Position numbers and translations under genes: made by a program. The notes below the pieces were generated by a model. It had not been told where the DNA came from. It ran no database searches and was given only the letters and a program-made list of their open reading frames with translations. Source: Puccinia triticina (Eukaryota > Basidiomycota > Pucciniomycetes > Pucciniales > Pucciniaceae). Taken from it: a stretch of 64,000 bases of DNA. Where the stretch lies: NCBI RefSeq assembly GCF_026914185.1, contig NC_070558.1, positions 4,402,001-4,466,000 on the forward strand, given 5' to 3'. This document shows positions 63,841-64,000 of the stretch, piece after piece (position 1 is the stretch's first letter; the number at the start of each line of letters is the position of its first letter).

Positions 63841-64000
63841 ACTACACAGTGTATGTATTATAATATAGTACAAAACAATTTCAATTTAAGCCTTGGTGCT
63901 AGATTCCGGTGCCTTGTGATTCTTGTCCAACTCTGGTAAGTTACGAGGTGGCGTCTGGCTTGATAGGCGATGAAAGACAACAAATCCACCATCGCTCTAT
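63841..64000. other. Window end, nothing recognised
   Basis: The 160 bases after the transposase-like gene show no terminal repeat that would mark an element boundary. Confidence 0.5.

Overview
The window is eukaryotic nuclear DNA from a fungus, most likely a rust (Pucciniales, Basidiomycota). Signs of this are short spliceosomal introns (about 50-106 bp), a dense mix of LTR and DNA transposons, a chromodomain Ty3/Gypsy element, a basidiomycete transposase-like gene, and six copies of a roughly 390-500 residue protein family that I associate with rust genomes. The assignment rests on pattern recognition, not on a search.

Layout. 1-4400: a degenerate LTR retroelement with a gag-like ORF and a repeat-rich second ORF but no pol. 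4400-7410: a CACTA-like non-autonomous transposon carrying nested hAT, mariner and other insertions, followed by Harbinger and mariner pieces. 7954-9402: family gene A. 9700-18500: Harbinger, hAT-like and TA-target elements plus arrays of palindromic repeats, with a complete but mutated hAT transposon (14239-18131) nested inside. 18500-22300: no gene found, small MITEs only. 22393-25575: divergent family genes B (minus) and C (plus). 27139-35290: a young chromodomain Ty3/Gypsy element whose pol is broken and whose integrase is split by two further insertions. 35300-43900: gene-poor repeats, including a hairpin-dense island, a hAT element with a 21-bp minisatellite, and a Harbinger element full of palindromes. 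44216-50334: family genes D (plus, tail frameshifted), E and F (minus). 50922-54340: the only conserved housekeeping pair, a GPI2/PIG-C gene (minus, seven exons) and a Bbc1/Mti1-like actin-patch gene (plus), head to head across 116 bp. 54600-54679: tRNA-Gly(UCC) with an 8-nt intron. 56136-57744: a clean CACTA-like element and a TA-flanked element. 57907-63840: a divergent pair, an intact seven-exon gene of unknown function (minus) and a large transposase-like gene with disabling lesions (plus).

How it fits together. GPI2 acts in GPI-anchor synthesis at the ER and the Bbc1-like protein in endocytic actin patches; they share a promoter region but no obvious pathway. The six family genes share one architecture: a short variable first exon, a phase-1 intron at a Q/K-G junction, and a long second exon, so they arose by duplication from one spliced ancestor. 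In all six the two exons sum to a whole number of codons. The most striking feature is the nesting of transposons with intact target duplications. Two insertions can be checked against an uninterrupted paralogue at 56.1-57.1 kb, and one against the reading frame of the retrotransposon integrase. Several unrelated non-autonomous elements carry arrays of short palindromic units as cargo; I regard this as the best candidate for an undescribed phenomenon here.
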